Assembly (NCBI GenBank): GCA_002308815.1
Contig: DBVX01000062.1
Coordinates: 1 to 16,907 of the forward strand
Length of the DNA: 16,907 bases
Direction of reading: 5' to 3'
Source of the DNA: Bacteroidales bacterium UBA1253
Lineage (GTDB): Bacteria; Bacteroidota; Bacteroidia; Bacteroidales; Paludibacteraceae
Shown here: in pieces, positions 1 through 6,930 of the stretch
Layout of the letters: each line of letters starts with the position of its first letter
Numbering within the stretch: position 1 is the stretch's first letter
Position numbers and translations under genes: made by a program
Notes under the pieces: generated by a model
Seen by the model: only the letters and a program-made list of their open reading frames with translations
Told to the model about the DNA's origin: nothing
The model's database searches: none

Positions 1-2
1 GC

Positions 3-152
3 GAGTGGCCCGAAGATCCGGGAGATCCCGCCCCTGACCCCGAACCGCCTGTACCGGTAGGCGATATCCCCTGCCTGCTGATGCTGCTCCTGACAGCTGC
101 TTATGTACTGCGCATAACCCTGCAACGTAAGGCAGCTGTGGCAAAATGCTGA
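3..152 (+). CDS. 3' end of an unidentified protein with a C-terminal membrane or sorting-like tail (partial)
   Basis: This open frame enters from the left edge and ends at TGA 150-152, giving 49 residues. It begins with an acidic, Pro-rich linker (EDPGDPAPDPEPPVPVGD). A hydrophobic stretch of about 17 residues follows (PCLLMLLLTAAYVLRITL), then a short basic tail (QRKAAVAK). The order Pro-rich linker, PVGD, hydrophobic helix, Arg/Lys end is one I associate with the C-termini of many Bacteroidales exported proteins, where it probably anchors or sorts the product. It resembles PEP-CTERM-like signals in layout but has no PEP motif. The catalytic or binding part of the protein lies outside the window, so no function can be given. 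No other start or frame in these bases is open throughout. Confidence 0.6.
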   Translation, partial: EWPEDPGDPAPDPEPPVPVGDIPCLLMLLLTAAYVLRITLQRKAAVAKC

Positions 153-166
153 ATTATGCAAGTTTA

Positions 167-191
167 TTGACGATAAATTTGCAATTGTCAA
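167..191. promoter_or_regulatory. Imperfect inverted repeat across the tig -33 region (possible operator)
   Basis: The arms TTGACGAT (167-174) and ATTGTCAA (184-191) are inverted copies with one mismatch in eight, separated by 9 bp. The spacer holds the TTTG that fits the -33 element of the tig promoter. It follows the upstream stop codon by 14 nt but no T-run follows it, so a protein-binding site is more likely than a terminator. The function is inferred. Confidence 0.35.
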
Positions 192-209
192 AATTATTCA
201 GTATCTTTG
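178..209 (+). promoter_or_regulatory. Bacteroidota-type promoter for tig
   Basis: TATCTTTG at 202-209 is an exact match to the Bacteroidota sigma-ABfr -7 consensus TAnnTTTG. TTTG at 178-181 lies 20 bp upstream, which fits the -33 element and its usual spacing. Transcription would start near 215, leaving a leader of about 75 nt before the trigger factor start. No other TAnnTTTG box is seen before the following genes, so this promoter may drive the whole tig-to-rpe block. Confidence 0.7.
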
Positions 210-222
210 TAGGCTTTTTGTG

Positions 223-238
223 TGCCGGCACTCCGGCA
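223..238 (+). promoter_or_regulatory. Short GC hairpin near the 5' end of the tig leader
   Basis: TGCCGG (223-228) and CCGGCA (233-238) form a perfect 6-bp stem around a 4-nt loop, CACT, just after the predicted start of transcription. No T-run follows. It could protect the 5' end of the mRNA. The structure is directly visible; its role is a guess. Confidence 0.4.
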
Positions 239-289
239 ACACATGAAATGCATAGTCCATATCTGATAACTAATAATTGAAATATATAT

Positions 290-1624
290 ATGCAAATCAA
301 TCATTCTGAAATCAAAGACCTCACCTCGGTCATCACCCTGACACTCGGTCCGGCTGACTACGAGGAGGCTGTAAACAAGCAAATCCGTCAGATTCGCCAG
401 AAGGCTGACATCCCCGGCTTCCGCAAAGGCATGGTGCCTGCCGGACTGATCAGGAAGATGTACGGCAAGAGCGTACTGGCTGACGTGCTGAACAACAAGA
501 TTGCCGAAGAACTCAACAAGTACATTGAGGAGCAGAAGCTCCACGTTCTCGGTGAGCCTCTGCCCAACGAGGAGCAGAATCAGAAGGTGGATCTGGAGTT
601 CGACAGCACCTTTACCTTCGTCTTCGATATCGCGCTTGCGCCCGAACTCGATACCAAGATGACCGCCAAGAACAAGATTACCTACTACCGCGTAAAGGTT
701 ACCGATGAGATGGTTTCCAAGCAGGTCAGCAACTACGCCGACAGATACGGCTCGTATCTGGATGCGGACGACGTGCAGGAGAACGACATAGTTCGCGGAG
801 TCATCAGGGAGGACAAGGAGGAAGGTATCACCAAGGAGGACGCGGTTATCTATCCCCGCTATATCAAGGATGCGAAGATTAAGAAGAAGTTCATCGGACT
901 CAAGAAAGAGGGGAATGTCACCTTCAATCCTATGAAGGCTTTTGAGAGTGAGACGGAAGTCGCTTCGCTGCTTGGCATCGACAAAGACACCGCCAAGCAG
1001 CTCACCACCGATTTCACGTTCACTGTCACATCCATCTCCCGCCATCAGCCTGCTGCTATCGACGGGGAACTCTTTGCCAAGATTTACGGTGAGAACAACG
1101 TCAAGGACGAGGCGGACTTCCGTCAGCGTGTCCGTCAGGAGATACAGGACAACATGGACCAAGACAGCGAATACAAGTTCGGATTGGATGTCAGGGAGGC
1201 GCTGATGAAGAAGGTGGAGAAAGCCGAACTCCCGCAGGAGTTCTTGCGCCGCTGGGTCAAGACCAACAACGAGAAGATGACCGATGAGGAGATTGACAAG
1301 AACTTCCCGCAGATGATTCTTGAGCTTAAATGGCAGCTCGTCAAGGACCAGCTTATGAAACAGCTCGACATCAAGGTCGAAAAGGAGGACGTTGACGCAT
1401 ACGCAAAGAAGGTTGCCAGAATGCAGTTCATGCAGTACGGGCTGATGCACGTTGAGGACCAGTACCTTGACAACTTCGCACAGGAAATGCTCAAGAAGGA
1501 TGACCAACTCCGTGGCATCGTCGAAAGAGTGGCTGAGGAGAAGATATATGCGGCTGAGAAAAAGATTATGAAAGTCGAGGAGAAGGAAGTCTCGCAGGAG
1601 GATTTCAACAAGCTCTTCGCCTGA
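290..1624 (+). CDS. tig: Trigger factor, ribosome-associated chaperone
   Basis: Trigger factor binds the ribosome near uL23 and shields emerging polypeptides in the cytoplasm. The 444-residue product matches the family length (432 in E. coli). The N-terminal domain (about 1-115) carries the ribosome-docking signature IPGFRKGMVP, with Gly43-Phe44-Arg45-Lys46 at the same numbers as in E. coli. The charged C-terminal part (about 250-444), rich in Lys/Glu helices, fits the chaperone arms. The middle segment (about 150-245) lacks FKBP prolyl-isomerase signatures such as IPGFEDGI or GxxxDFxLG, so isomerase activity is doubtful. The start is ATG at 290 behind an A/T-only leader; the upstream frame offers no better start. 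The gene heads the plus-strand block, 22 nt ahead of mpl. Product and symbol are secure. Confidence 0.95.
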   Translation: MQINHSEIKDLTSVITLTLGPADYEEAVNKQIRQIRQKADIPGFRKGMVPAGLIRKMYGKSVLADVLNNKIAEELNKYIEEQKLHVLGEPLPNEEQNQKVDLEFDSTFTFVFDIALAPELDTKMTAKNKITYYRVKVTDEMVSKQVSNYADRYGSYLDADDVQENDIVRGVIREDKEEGITKEDAVIYPRYIKDAKIKKKFIGLKKEGNVTFNPMKAFESETEVASLLGIDKDTAKQLTTDFTFTVTSISRHQPAAIDGELFAKIYGENNVKDEADFRQRVRQEIQDNMDQDSEYKFGLDVREALMKKVEKAELPQEFLRRWVKTNNEKMTDEEIDKNFPQMILELKWQLVKDQLMKQLDIKVEKEDVDAYAKKVARMQFMQYGLMHVEDQYLDNFAQEMLKKDDQLRGIVERVAEEKIYAAEKKIMKVEEKEVSQEDFNKLFA

Positions 1625-1645
1625 ACATTCTAAAACATTCCGCGT

Positions 1646-1659
1646 AATGCACGTGCATT
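1646..1659. promoter_or_regulatory. 14-bp perfect palindrome over the mpl start codon
   Basis: AATGCACGTGCATT is a perfect 14-bp palindrome whose second base begins the mpl start codon, so it encodes Met-His-Val-His. A protein bound here, or RNA pairing, would affect translation initiation. It may equally be a chance result of the His-Val-His codons. Confidence 0.25.
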
Positions 1660-2969
1660 TTATCGCTATCGGAGGCGCGGCCATGCACAACCTTGCCATG
1701 GAACTCGCCGCCCGGAAGAATTATACGGTAACAGGGTCGGATGATGAAATCTTCGACCCTGCTCTTTCCCATCTGCGTCAGGCAGGACTCCTTCCCCCTG
1801 AGATGGGGTGGTATCCCGAGAGGATAACGCCTGACGTTGATGCAGTCATTCTCGGTATGCACGCCCGCGAGGACAACCCCGAACTGGTGCGTGCCAGGGA
1901 ACTTGGCATACCTGTCTATTCCTTCCCGCAGTACCTCTACGAGCAGACAAAGGACAAGACCCGCATTGTGGTGGCGGGGTCGCATGGCAAGACCACCACG
2001 ACCGCTATGATTCTGTATGTCCTCCGTCAGCTTGGTATCGAGACCGACTATATGGTTGGTGCGCAGATTGAGGGGTTCGAGCGGATGGTGCGTCTTTCCG
2101 ATACTGCCAGGTATGCCGTCTTTGAGGGCGACGAATATCTGACCTCACCGCTGGACAGACGCTCCAAATTCCTCTGGTACAGGCCCCATATCGCCATCCT
2201 CACGGGCATAGCGTGGGATCATATCAACGTCTTCCCCACATGGGACGGGTATGTGGACACCTTCCGGCAATTTACCCGTACTATTACCGATACGCTTATC
2301 TATTTCCGAAACGACACGACACTGGCGCAACTCGCCGGAGAAGTTGCCGGACAAATCCATTGTATCCCTTACGATGCATACAACGGAAATGTACCGATGC
2401 AGGTTTTCGGTCGGCACAATATGCAGAATCTCCAGGCGGCTTGTCTTGCCTGTCAGCAGATTGGCATCGCGCCCGAAACGTTCTACGAAAAAATATCGTC
2501 TTTCACGGGAGCCAGCAACCGGCTGGAGCGGATAGCCGAAACGGCGGATTTCGCCGCCTACAAGGACTTCGCCCACTCACCCAGCAAACTGAAAGCCACC
2601 ATCAACGCCGTGCGGGAGCGATACCCCGACCGTCGGTTCATCGCCTGTATGGAGTTGCATACTTTCTCATCGCTCACGGCGGACTTCCTTCCGCAATACA
2701 AAGGCACGATGGACGAGGCGGACGAGGCGATTGTCTATTTCAACCCGCACGTCATCGAGCACAAGCGGCTTGCTCTTGTCACGGCGGAAGATGTGAAAAA
2801 GGCTTTCAGTCTGGACAGACTGCGGGTCTATACCGACAGCCGCCTGCTTGAAGCCAACCTGTTGCGGACCGACTGCCATGACACGGTGCTGCTGTTGATG
2901 TCAAGCGGCACGTTCGATGGTATTGATGTCGTCGGTCTGGCGCAAACCCTCGCGGCACGCAGTAATTGA
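1647..2969 (+). CDS. mpl: Mpl-type Mur ligase: UDP-MurNAc:L-Ala-gamma-D-Glu-meso-DAP ligase
   Basis: Mpl joins recovered murein tripeptide (L-Ala-gamma-D-Glu-meso-DAP) directly to UDP-MurNAc using ATP, recycling cell-wall peptide in the cytoplasm. The product has 440 residues (E. coli Mpl 457). Visible marks: an N-terminal Rossmann-like start HFIAIGGAAMHNLA (4-17) with GSDD at 30-33; the ATP P-loop AGSHGKTTTT (110-119, Lys115); the acidic EGDEY motif; and LDRRSKFLWYRPH, resembling the Mpl signature FDKRSKF and unlike the EADESDGS of MurC. The segment GIAWDHINVFPT fits the central Mur ligase domain. ATG 1647 is chosen because the Rossmann strand begins at once. The gene follows tig by 22 nt and ends 26 nt before the deaminase. 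Bacteroidota annotations often call this protein 'peptidoglycan synthetase'. MurC is the main alternative, but the key motifs favour Mpl. Confidence 0.88.
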   Translation: MHVHFIAIGGAAMHNLAMELAARKNYTVTGSDDEIFDPALSHLRQAGLLPPEMGWYPERITPDVDAVILGMHAREDNPELVRARELGIPVYSFPQYLYEQTKDKTRIVVAGSHGKTTTTAMILYVLRQLGIETDYMVGAQIEGFERMVRLSDTARYAVFEGDEYLTSPLDRRSKFLWYRPHIAILTGIAWDHINVFPTWDGYVDTFRQFTRTITDTLIYFRNDTTLAQLAGEVAGQIHCIPYDAYNGNVPMQVFGRHNMQNLQAACLACQQIGIAPETFYEKISSFTGASNRLERIAETADFAAYKDFAHSPSKLKATINAVRERYPDRRFIACMELHTFSSLTADFLPQYKGTMDEADEAIVYFNPHVIEHKRLALVTAEDVKKAFSLDRLRVYTDSRLLEANLLRTDCHDTVLLLMSSGTFDGIDVVGLAQTLAARSN

Positions 2970-2995
2970 CACGTTATAAACAACACCCATTTTCT

Positions 2996-3427
2996 ATGTC
3001 CCCCGAGAAACAATTGCAACGCGACCACCTCTATATGAAGATGGCGCGCACGTGGTCCGAGAACTCCTACTGCCGCAGAAGACAGGTCGGCGCGCTCATC
3101 GTCAGCGACAATATGATTATCTCCGACGGGTACAACGGCACGCCATCCGGCTTTGAGAACAACTGCGAGGACGACAACAACGTCAGCCTCCCATACGTTC
3201 TCCACGCCGAGGCGAACGCCATCACCAAGGTGGCGCGGTCGAACAACTCCAGCAACGGTGCCACGCTCTACGTCACAGCATCGCCGTGCATGGAATGTGC
3301 AAAACTCATCATCCAGTCCGGCATCCGGCGGGTCGTCTATGGCGAGCAGTACCGGCTGATGGACGGGGTGGAACTGCTGCAGAGAGCCGGCATACAGGTG
3401 GACTTCATCCCTACGGACAAAGCGTAA
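2996..3427 (+). CDS. Cytidine/deoxycytidylate deaminase family protein (ComEB/dCMP deaminase type)
   Basis: Members of this zinc-dependent family convert dCMP to dUMP, feeding thymidylate synthesis. From ATG 2996 the product has 143 residues, typical for bacterial dCMP deaminases. The zinc site is complete: His70 and catalytic Glu72 in HAEANAI, and Cys98 and Cys101 in PCMEC. The N-terminal block SYCRRRQVGALIV and the loop GYNGTPSGFENNCEDD also match dCMP deaminases. A TTG at 2966 would add ten residues and overlap the mpl stop; I prefer ATG because the family homology begins with the helix EKQLQRDHLYMKMA. It lies between mpl and the S41 protease; in Bacteroidales this gene is often next to an S41 protease. 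ATP-cone or fusion domains are absent. Another substrate, such as free cytidine or a modified nucleotide, cannot be excluded from sequence. Confidence 0.88.
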   Translation: MSPEKQLQRDHLYMKMARTWSENSYCRRRQVGALIVSDNMIISDGYNGTPSGFENNCEDDNNVSLPYVLHAEANAITKVARSNNSSNGATLYVTASPCMECAKLIIQSGIRRVVYGEQYRLMDGVELLQRAGIQVDFIPTDKA

Positions 3428-3478
3428 TGGCACGGATTTTGCATCTTTCGAGGTGCAATCTTAATACTCTGACATACA

Positions 3479-5101
3479 ATGAAAAAATACATCTATCCCA
3501 CTTTCGCCGTCGTGACGCTCATCTTGGGTTTCTTTGTCGGAAACGCCGTTTCCAACCGTGCGCAGGCGCAGAAGATGGTTATCAACAACGGACAGGTTTA
3601 CCTCGAACCCACCAAACTTGACCAGTTGCTTCTTCTCCTGCAGAGAGGCTATGTCGAGCCTATTGACATCGACTCGCTTACCGAGGAGGTAATGACAGAC
3701 GTGGTGCAGAAGCTTGACCCGCACTCCGCGTATATCCCCAAGGAGGATCTGGAGATGGTCAATTCCGAACTTGCAGCCAGTTTCTCCGGCATAGGCGTGC
3801 AGTTCCACATCGAAAGCGATACGGTCAATATAGTCAGTGTCATCTCGGGCGGACCGAGCGAGGGTGTGGGCGTGCTGGCAGGCGACAAGATCGTCGAGGT
3901 GGATGATTCCGTCTTCACAGGCAAGAAAATCACAAACGAAAAGGTGATGCACACCCTGCGCGGCGAGAAAGGCACGCAGGTGAGACTTGGCATCCGCAGG
4001 GCGGGAACAGATGAGACGCTGCATTTCACCATCACACGAGGCGATATACCTACATGGTCGGTGGATGCCAAGTTCATCATCCAACCCGAAAACTCGAAAG
4101 AGAAAATAGGCTTTGTACGCGTGAACAAGTTCGGCGAAAAGACCTATCAGGAGTTCCTCTCCGCCCTCTCCTATCTGCGTAAAGAGGGCGCGGATTCCTA
4201 TATCATCGACCTGCGTGAGAACTCCGGCGGATATATGCAGGAGGCAATCAGTATGGCGAACGAGTTCCTTGAAGACGGCGACCTCATCGTCTATGCGGAA
4301 GGGAGGGCGTACCAGCGTATGGAATCGCGCGCAACGGGCAACGGACGGTTCAGAAAAGAGCGGATAGTCGTGCTGATTGACAACTTCTCCGCCAGTGCCA
4401 GCGAGATTTTCGCGGGTGCGATGCAGGACAACGACCGTGCCACCGTCATCGGCAGACGCTCCTTCGGCAAAGGGCTTGTGCAGCAGCAGATTCCGTTCCC
4501 TGACGGCAGCGCGCTGCGTCTGACCGTCGCGAGGTACTACATCCCGTCGGGCAGATGCATACAGAAACCCTACAAGCGCGGCGAGCAGGAGGACTATCAG
4601 ATGGAACTGCTTGAGCGGTTCAACCACGGCGAACTGTACTCCAAGGACAGCATTCATTTCACTGACACGACCAAGTACTACACCAAACAGGGACGGATTG
4701 TTCTCGGCGGCGGGGGTATCATGCCGGACATCTTCGTGGGACGCGACACAACGCTCTACACCAAGTACTTCAATCAGGTTGCCAACCGCGCCTATACCTA
4801 TCAGTTCGCCTACCACTATGTGGACCGTCACCGCAAGGAACTGGAGAAATACAAAACGTGGCAGTCGCTTGAGCAGCACCTGAAAAAAGCCAAATGGATG
4901 CCGGAGTTCACCGCCTTCTGCCAGAAGAAAGGTGTGGAACCCGTAGAGAAGGACATCGCCGTGTCCAAGCCTCTGATAGAAAGGCTCGTCAACGCCTATA
5001 TTGTGCGCAACATACTCGGTGATGAAGGCTTCTTCCCGCTCTTCGAGCGCGATGACGACATCACGAACCGCGCCATACAGTACCTTACAACCGGCAAATA
5101 G
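3479..5101 (+). CDS. S41 family C-terminal processing protease (CtpA/Prc-like)
   Basis: This is a periplasmic Ser/Lys protease of the tail-specific family, which trims or degrades exported proteins from the C-terminus. The 540-residue product starts with a signal peptide or membrane anchor (4-24, basic start, hydrophobic core). An N-terminal helical segment (about 40-95) follows, then a PDZ domain (about 98-190, with FSGIGVQF and GPSEGVGVLAGDKIVEVD). The S41 catalytic core runs from about 208 to 365. The catalytic dyad is Ser306 in SASASEI and Lys331 in FGKGLVQ, with the same 25-residue spacing as Ser430/Lys455 of E. coli Prc. The tail (about 370-540) is basic and helical. The start is ATG 3479. 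The 51-nt gap upstream shows only a weak promoter-like box. rpe follows 9 nt after the stop, implying one transcript. Confidence 0.92.
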   Translation: MKKYIYPTFAVVTLILGFFVGNAVSNRAQAQKMVINNGQVYLEPTKLDQLLLLLQRGYVEPIDIDSLTEEVMTDVVQKLDPHSAYIPKEDLEMVNSELAASFSGIGVQFHIESDTVNIVSVISGGPSEGVGVLAGDKIVEVDDSVFTGKKITNEKVMHTLRGEKGTQVRLGIRRAGTDETLHFTITRGDIPTWSVDAKFIIQPENSKEKIGFVRVNKFGEKTYQEFLSALSYLRKEGADSYIIDLRENSGGYMQEAISMANEFLEDGDLIVYAEGRAYQRMESRATGNGRFRKERIVVLIDNFSASASEIFAGAMQDNDRATVIGRRSFGKGLVQQQIPFPDGSALRLTVARYYIPSGRCIQKPYKRGEQEDYQMELLERFNHGELYSKDSIHFTDTTKYYTKQGRIVLGGGGIMPDIFVGRDTTLYTKYFNQVANRAYTYQFAYHYVDRHRKELEKYKTWQSLEQHLKKAKWMPEFTAFCQKKGVEPVEKDIAVSKPLIERLVNAYIVRNILGDEGFFPLFERDDDITNRAIQYLTTGK

Positions 5102-5110
5102 ATAATTAAT

Positions 5111-5764
5111 ATGCACGCTATCGCACCTTCTGTCCTCAGTGCCGATTTCGGCAACCTCCAGCGCGAGATTGAGCGCATCAACCTCAGTGAAGCCGACTAT
5201 TTCCATGTGGATGTGATGGACGGCACTTTCGTACCCAACATCTCCTTCGGATTCCCCGTTATGGAAACGCTTCACAAGTACGCGGAGAAGCCTCTGGACG
5301 TGCATCTGATGATTGTGCATCCCGAGAAGTACGTGGAGCGGTTCTGCGATGCGGGTGCGTGGAGTGTGGGGTTCCATCTGGAAGCGGTGGATGACCCGAT
5401 GCCCATCCTGTCGCTAATCCGTGCAAAAGGGGTACGCACTTGCCTTACCATCAATCCGGATATTGATATCCACCGGCTCGACCCTTATCTGGACCAAGTG
5501 GATATGATCCTTCTGATGTCCGTCTTCGCGGGGTTCGGAGGACAAGCCTTCATTCCCGAAACGATGGAAAAGATACGCTACTTCCGTTCCGAAATCACCC
5601 GCCGCAGTCTTCCCACTCTCATTGAGGTGGACGGCGGAGTGAACATAAAAAACGCCGGCGGCATCTTTGCCGCCGGCGCGGATATACTTGTTGCGGGAAG
5701 TGCCGTGTTTCACGCTGCTGACCCCGCCGCAGTCGTCCGCGCTATGAAACATAGTGCGGAGTAG
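5111..5764 (+). CDS. rpe: Ribulose-phosphate 3-epimerase
   Basis: Rpe interconverts D-ribulose 5-phosphate and D-xylulose 5-phosphate in the pentose phosphate pathway. The 217-residue product is a standard TIM barrel length. Metal ligands are in place: His32 and Asp34 (HVDVMDG), His65 (DVHLMI) and Asp174 (EVDGGV). The phosphate-binding end reads AGADILVAGSAVF (188-200). One oddity is the loop usually written MSVNPGFGGQ, which here reads MSVFAGFGGQ (136-145), with Phe139-Ala140 in place of Asn-Pro. The start is ATG 5111, 9 nt after the S41 protease. The gene is last in the plus block. Its final 23 bp overlap the end of htrA, and its codons 180-190 also hold a strong hairpin that looks like the htrA terminator. 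Confidence 0.93.
   Translation: MHAIAPSVLSADFGNLQREIERINLSEADYFHVDVMDGTFVPNISFGFPVMETLHKYAEKPLDVHLMIVHPEKYVERFCDAGAWSVGFHLEAVDDPMPILSLIRAKGVRTCLTINPDIDIHRLDPYLDQVDMILLMSVFAGFGGQAFIPETMEKIRYFRSEITRRSLPTLIEVDGGVNIKNAGGIFAAGADILVAGSAVFHAADPAAVVRAMKHSAE
5647..5678 (-). terminator. Rho-independent terminator for htrA, inside the rpe coding sequence
   Basis: The arms CGCCGGCGGC (5653-5662) and GCCGCCGGCG (5669-5678) form a perfect, all-GC 10-bp stem with a 6-nt loop. Read leftward, as the htrA transcript would be, the stem is followed immediately by six T residues (A run at 5647-5652 on the plus strand). This is a textbook intrinsic terminator, 63 nt past the htrA stop codon. On the plus strand the same bases encode rpe residues Asn-Ala-Gly-Gly-Ile-Phe-Ala-Ala-Gly-Ala and have no trailing T-run, so it should act only on the minus strand. 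Confidence 0.72.
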
Positions 5765-6929
5765 CAGCCAGTTCCACATGCAGCGTCATTCGCTCACCCT
5801 TTCGCAACACGGTCACCGCTATCCTGTCTCCCGGACGAGTCTTTCCGATGGCGACACGCAAGTCGTTGGCTGACTGAATCTTCATTCTCTCAATCTCTAC
5901 CACCACGTCGCCTGCACGAATGCCAGCCTTATGAGCCGCTAACCCTTGTACCACACTCGCCACGTATGCTCCCTGTAGATTGGGCAGACCCGCCTCCGAC
6001 TGCAATTCGGGCGTTATATCGCGAATCTGCACCCCTAATATGGCCCGCTGGACACGACCGTACTGACGGATATCCGCCACCACTTTCTGCACAATCGCAC
6101 TCGGCACGGCAAATGCGTACCCCGCGTATGAACCCGTCTGGGAAGCTATGGCGGTGTTGATTCCGACCAGTTCGCCTCGCGTGTTCACCAGCGCGCCTCC
6201 CGAATTGCCGGGATTGACTGCCGCATCGGTCTGTATGAACGATTCGATGCTCATATCGGAATTGATGATATTGATATTGCGCGCCTTGGCGGACACAATA
6301 CCCGCAGTAACCGTCGAAGTGAGATTGAACGGATTGCCTATTGCCAATACCCATTCGCCTATCTTCAACTCGTCCGAATTGCCGAAAGATATAGTCGGCA
6401 AATCCGCTGCCTCCACTTTAAGCAAGGCAATATCCGTATTCGGATCCGTACCTACCAAGTGCGCCTCGTACTCACGCTTATCGTTCAGCACGACCAATAT
6501 GCGCTGCGCCTTGTCAATCACGTGGTTGTTGGTAACTATATACCCGTCTGTATCAATTATCACACCCGAACCCGATGCCATCTGCGCCTGCTGGCGGGGC
6601 TGCTGCACGCCCGGACCGAAAAAGAACTCCAGAAACGGATCCGCATAGACGCGCGACTGCGTGGCATACAGCGTCTTGACGTGCACTACCGCGTTCACCG
6701 ATGCTTCCGCAACCGTTGAAAAATCGCCATCAGGAGCAAACGATGCGTAACCCGATACCGCTGAAAACGAGGACGAAGAGGAGGACGGAGAAGACACCAT
6801 CCGGTAAACCGTGTCCGACGATGCTGCGGAATAATCCGTCTGCATCTTCCGAACTACATAATAAGCACTACCGCCGCCTGCGGCGGCACACACCAACAGC
6901 AAGAAAAGAAACCGAAAAAACTTATTCAT
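5742..6929 (-). CDS. HtrA/DegS-like periplasmic serine protease with one PDZ domain
   Basis: HtrA-family proteases degrade or sense misfolded envelope proteins. The 395-residue product has an N-terminal membrane segment (4-26, with no clear signal-peptidase site). A low-complexity Ser stretch follows (46-54, SSPSSSSSS), then a trypsin-like domain (about 70-285) with the full triad His136 (TNNHVID), Asp166 (NTDIALL) and Ser243 (NPGNSGGAL). A single PDZ domain spans about 295-385. Typical DegP/DegQ proteins carry two PDZ domains and about 450-500 residues; one PDZ plus a membrane anchor matches DegS. I cannot tell whether this reflects DegS-like signalling or loss of PDZ2. ATG 6929 gives the anchor and is preceded, one base away, by a long hairpin. 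The gene ends inside rpe (23-bp tail overlap) and is 73 nt downstream of era. Confidence 0.92.
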   Translation of the reverse strand: MNKFFRFLFLLLVCAAAGGGSAYYVVRKMQTDYSAASSDTVYRMVSSPSSSSSSFSAVSGYASFAPDGDFSTVAEASVNAVVHVKTLYATQSRVYADPFLEFFFGPGVQQPRQQAQMASGSGVIIDTDGYIVTNNHVIDKAQRILVVLNDKREYEAHLVGTDPNTDIALLKVEAADLPTISFGNSDELKIGEWVLAIGNPFNLTSTVTAGIVSAKARNINIINSDMSIESFIQTDAAVNPGNSGGALVNTRGELVGINTAIASQTGSYAGYAFAVPSAIVQKVVADIRQYGRVQRAILGVQIRDITPELQSEAGLPNLQGAYVASVVQGLAAHKAGIRAGDVVVEIERMKIQSANDLRVAIGKTRPGDRIAVTVLRKGERMTLHVELAATPHYVS

Positions 6930-6930
6930 A

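Noticed and set aside
194..1699. A 501-codon open frame on the minus strand opposite tig
   Set aside because: It lies almost wholly antisense to an unmistakable trigger factor gene. Its translation is a Leu/Val/His-rich sequence without recognisable domains. It is explained by the biased codon use of tig, which avoids stops on the other strand.
3428..3478. Possible promoter before the S41 gene (CATCTTTC) and a weak TTGCA/TGCAA inverted repeat
   Set aside because: The box differs from TAnnTTTG at two positions and has no TTTG at the -33 distance. The stem is only 5 bp with a 10-nt loop. The gene can be read from the upstream promoter.
3461..5377. A 638-codon open frame on the minus strand opposite the S41 protease gene and the start of rpe
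   Set aside because: It is a shadow of two well-supported genes. No family is recognisable, there is no promoter or plausible start context, and the composition is that expected of complemented codons.
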